Source: Muraenolepis orangiensis
Lineage: Eukaryota > Chordata > Actinopteri > Gadiformes > Muraenolepididae
Reading direction: 5' to 3'
Length of the DNA: 64,000 nucleotides
Assembly (NCBI GenBank): GCA_027704905.1
Contig: CM051005.1
Span: 31,023,005-31,087,004, forward strand
Shown: positions 61,291-64,000 of the stretch, one piece after another
Numbering within the stretch: position 1 is the first letter of the stretch
Layout: each line of letters opens with the position of its first letter
Translations under genes and position numbers: made by a program
Notes under the pieces: generated by a model
Databases searched by the model: none
Told to the model about the DNA's origin: nothing
The model's input: the letters and a program-made list of their open reading frames with translations, nothing else

Positions 61291-61427
61291 TTTGATTTCA
61301 ATGGTCTGTTACCGCAGGGGTTATATTAAAGGAGGTTTTACACACCTCATTTCCTCAATCTCTCGCCAGCGTGGGCTTATACTGCGCGCTGTAGTGAATA
61401 TACTGCAGCCCTCCAGTGGCCTGAAGG

Positions 61428-61552
61428 AGGAGGAGGGGGAAAAGGAGGAGGAGGAGGAGGAGGAGGAGGAGGAGGAGGAGGAGGAGGAGGAGGAGGAGGA
61501 GGAGGAGGAGGAGGAGGAGGAGGAGGAGGAGGAGGAGGAGGAGGGAGGAGAA
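61428..61552. repeat. (GGA)n microsatellite
   Basis: About 38 GAG units; frames read poly-E, poly-S, poly-L or poly-P depending on strand. Confidence 0.97.
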
Positions 61553-61756
61553 GGAAGGCCTCTGTTTGTCCACCTGGACACGTAGAGGAGAAAGCATTTC
61601 CAGGCCTCTGAATGACATGAGTGTGGTGCTTGTACGGCCCCATGTATCCTTAATAGGCACAAGCTGACATTCAGAACCAATTCACCAACCATTCAGAAGG
61701 AGAATCAGAAGGTCAGCAAAGACACTGCCATCCACCTGATAGATCGGAAACCCCCA

Positions 61757-61758
<2 letters not shown>
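61553..61758. other. Unassigned short gap
   Basis: Nothing recognised. Confidence 0.5.

Positions 61759-61838
<80 letters not shown>
61759..61838. repeat. Pure (GT)n microsatellite
   Basis: About 40 GT units. Confidence 0.97.
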
Positions 61839-61839
<1 letters not shown>

Positions 61840-62184
61840 TCTCTGACCCTGGACCTCCTCTGCCATTGCTCTTCATCGGTCAGAACTCACAGCCTTAAGT
61901 CCTTCTTCACCCAATTAGTCAGCCGCTTCTCCCGGCAAATCCAGCTCATCACCTCCAGCTGAGGAATGAATGACACCTCACACGAGGCTGCTGCTGCCAT
62001 TAAGATGTCTCCGGAAAGTAAGGCAGGCCGGGGGTTGATGCCGGGGTTATGTCATTATTCTCCAAAGGGGAGGGCTTGCTAGCTGCTCCACAGCTCTCTC
62101 TCTCATTCTCTCTCTCTCTATATATATAAATATTTATATATATATATATCTCTTTCGCTCTCTGTTACTACAAAGTTTCTCTGT
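61839..62184. other. Unassigned, with (CT)n and (TA)n
   Basis: (CT)n and (TA)n at 62096-62150; nothing else recognised. Confidence 0.5.
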
Positions 62185-63470
62185 ATTTTACTGTCAAGTC
62201 ACAGTCGTCGGGGCCTGCCACCTTACGGTTGTTCAACCGCTTGAAGGTGTGGCACACATCCGCCTCCGAGATGTTCAGCAGGCTGGTCTCCTCAGGTGGC
62301 GCTGGCTTCGGCGGGCTACCGTTCACGTCGAACCGAGCAAAAACAGGATTTAGCTCTCCTGGGAGGGAGGTAGAGGAGTTCTCTACACAACTGGTTCTCC
62401 CTCTGAAGTTCGTTATCGTCTGCAGCCCCTGCCACATACCCCTCGCGTTATGGCTCTTGAATTTCTGACTAAGTGCCGACTCCTGTTCGCTGATAGCCCC
62501 ATACAGTTCCTTCAGCGCTGTGTCCGTGTTGGCTTGTGGGGGAATGTAAACAGCGGTCACGGTTACCGCTGTAAACTCCAGAGGTAGCCAGTGTGGATGG
62601 CATATAAGCATCAGGTACTCCAGGTCCGGGGAACAGAAAGACTTGAGGGGATGTACATGACTTTGGTTGCACCAAGATCTGTTTATCATGAGACATACCC
62701 CCCCTCCACAACCTTTACCGGAGAGAGTCTTAATTCTGTCCACATGGTGGACGAAAAATCTCCTGTCGGCTCGATGTCTCCGTAAGGCAGATGATACAGT
62801 TGTCCTTAGTTTCCCGGTGGAATTGAATACGAGCCTGTAGCTCGCTTAACTTATTGTGTTAGGACCCAACGAGACCGGCGAGCCAAAAGTGCCAGAGAAC
62901 CCAGAAGAAGAGACACAGGACAACCAAAACAACTGAAAATGTCTTTACTGAAAAATATCCACAATCAAAAACACAACAAGGTAGGATAGGATAGGTTACG
63001 TGGGGTGGTCGACGCGGGGAGATGGTCCAGAGGGTGGAACGCAGAGAGGGTCCTTGGAGCGGGGGAAACACCTGGGATCAATTAGAGCGCGGGGCCACAA
63101 CATATTGTCCAGAGACTGTACATTAGCCAGTAGAATGGTGGGTAGTGGGGGGCGATCAGATCGACATCTCAGCCTGACTAGCACGCCGGTTCGCTTCCCT
63201 CGCTTCTTCCTGTGATGCTTGCGTGTAATCGTGCCCAAGATGGTGGGAGATAATCCAGCTGTGACTTCGGGCGGGACGTTCGAGTCGAAAGAATGAAAAA
63301 ACTCTGGTAGGCGGCGTGCGACTGTCGATCTGATCTCCAGAAGTGTGCAAAAGTCTTAAGTGAACGTGCTGCTAACTTTCTGTACAAGGATAGTCTCGAT
63401 AAAAAGAATAAATAACAAAAAACTGTGTCGTGCGGGAGCTCGCAACACGGCAGCCATCACGTACGGCGCA
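62185..63470 (-). pseudogene. LINE family A, copy 3, rearranged and LTR-interrupted
   Basis: On the minus strand: the 5' region with RRLPEFFHSFES-type text and the endonuclease start near 63130-63470, then a solo LTR (62857-63102), then GVCLMINRSWCNQSHVHPLK and LKELYGAISEQESALSQKF. There the C-terminal half of the endonuclease is deleted and the frame passes straight to FKSHNARGMWQGLQTITNF. It stops at KVAGPDD, just before the RT core, so this copy has neither a complete endonuclease nor an RT. Confidence 0.9.
62857..63102. mobile_element. Solo LTR, copy 2 (246 bp)
   Basis: Begins TGTTAGGACCCAACGAGACC and ends GGCCACAACA. Flanked by identical TATTG at 62852-62856 and 63103-63107. Comparison with LINE copy 2 (CTTATTGTTCAGAGACTGTA) confirms a clean insertion. 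Confidence 0.93.
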
Positions 63471-64000
63471 ATCTCTCCCAAATGTTGTTTGACCCACTCT
63501 GTGTTTCACTGCACTGCACGGTGCACAGGTCAGCAGTGCAAAATACTACCTGGATAAATAAATAAATAAATAAATATATAAATAAATATAAAATAAATGT
63601 ATTGTGTACAGAATGTAGAGCTCAGTACAGCGGTGTAATGAGATTTTTAAGAACAGCTTGAGGAAGGTGCTTTGATCCTTTGTGATTTGATTGGATGGTC
63701 TCAAAGAAGCCAATCATGCTTTGTGAAGGCAGCTATGTGTATCCTCTGTCCAACATACCTTGAACCACAGGAAGGTAGAATTATTAGTTCTCAAAGTAAA
63801 CATATTTTAGTTTACATTATAAAATATGAATAATACCACAGTGAAATGTTTTGTTCCTTTTATGATGAATGAGTTATTTGTCAAAATACTTGGTGGTTGA
63901 ATTTAAGCAGTGCAGGGGGAGAGAGCCATTATAAGACTCAAAGTAGTCCTTTAGAATTTAGTGAAGAAGAATTGCTGAAGAAATGTAAAAAGCCTTATGC
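63471..64000. other. Unassigned sequence
   Basis: An (AAAT)n stretch at 63552-63598; nothing else recognised. Confidence 0.5.

Noticed and set aside
61320..61692. Poly-serine, poly-glutamate or poly-proline proteins
   Set aside because: All are a GGA trinucleotide tract in different frames.

Overview
This window looks like a piece of a ray-finned fish (teleost) nuclear genome. The signs are an intron-rich vertebrate gene of the contactin-associated protein (CNTNAP/Caspr, neurexin superfamily) group, very dense CA/GT, GA/CT and TA microsatellites, several families of teleost-style non-LTR retrotransposons with FADD-type reverse transcriptases, hAT fragments, solo LTRs and tRNA-like SINEs. No bacterial gene or operon is present, and almost every long open frame is either a retroelement or a microsatellite read in frame.

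The host gene runs on the minus strand, from high to low coordinates. I recognise nine exons in the expected family order: two LamG1 exons (55260-55444, 53326-53468), two LamG2 exons (52560-52782, 51552-51785), one fibrinogen-like exon (34938-35066), two LamG3 exons (26489-26600, 22755-22954), one LamG3-end/EGF2 exon (19153-19415) and one LamG4 exon (10431-10558). The discoidin domain, EGF1, most of the fibrinogen-like part, the rest of LamG4, and the transmembrane and cytoplasmic exons were not found. They may lie outside the window, be lost, or be too diverged to spot. Several exons carry frame breaks: 1-bp slips at G/C runs, a 23-bp tandem duplication, and an 84-bp retroelement tail with a target-site duplication. 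The locus is therefore either a decaying paralog or a real gene with consensus errors.

Layout: 1-3.5 kb microsatellite and unassigned sequence; 3.5-5.1 kb broken hAT transposase; 5.9-9.0 kb minus-strand LINE with an L2-like LINE tail inserted; 10.3-10.6 kb LamG4 exon; 10.9-13.25 kb 24-bp minisatellite with a 960-bp higher-order period; 13.7-15.9 kb gag-like remnant and non-autonomous hAT; 16.4-17.3 kb CT-rich array; 17.6-19.4 kb minisatellites, a solo LTR and the EGF2 exon, whose splice donor has been amplified; 19.4-21.2 kb LINE with an intact RT, ending at telomeric repeats; 22.7-26.6 kb LamG3 exons; 27-34 kb LINEs and solo LTRs; 34.7-35.1 kb fibrinogen-like exon; 36-41 kb SINE and LINE fragments; 43-47.6 kb an array of eleven tRNA-Leu(UAA)-like units, one intact; 47.8-50.6 kb LINE; 51.5-55.5 kb LamG1/LamG2 exons; 56-64 kb microsatellites, LINE fragments and a solo LTR with clean target-site duplications.

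The most notable signals are the repeated splice donor behind the EGF2 exon, the in-frame LINE tail inside a LamG2 exon, the tRNA-Leu array, and the LINE truncated at a telomeric repeat.
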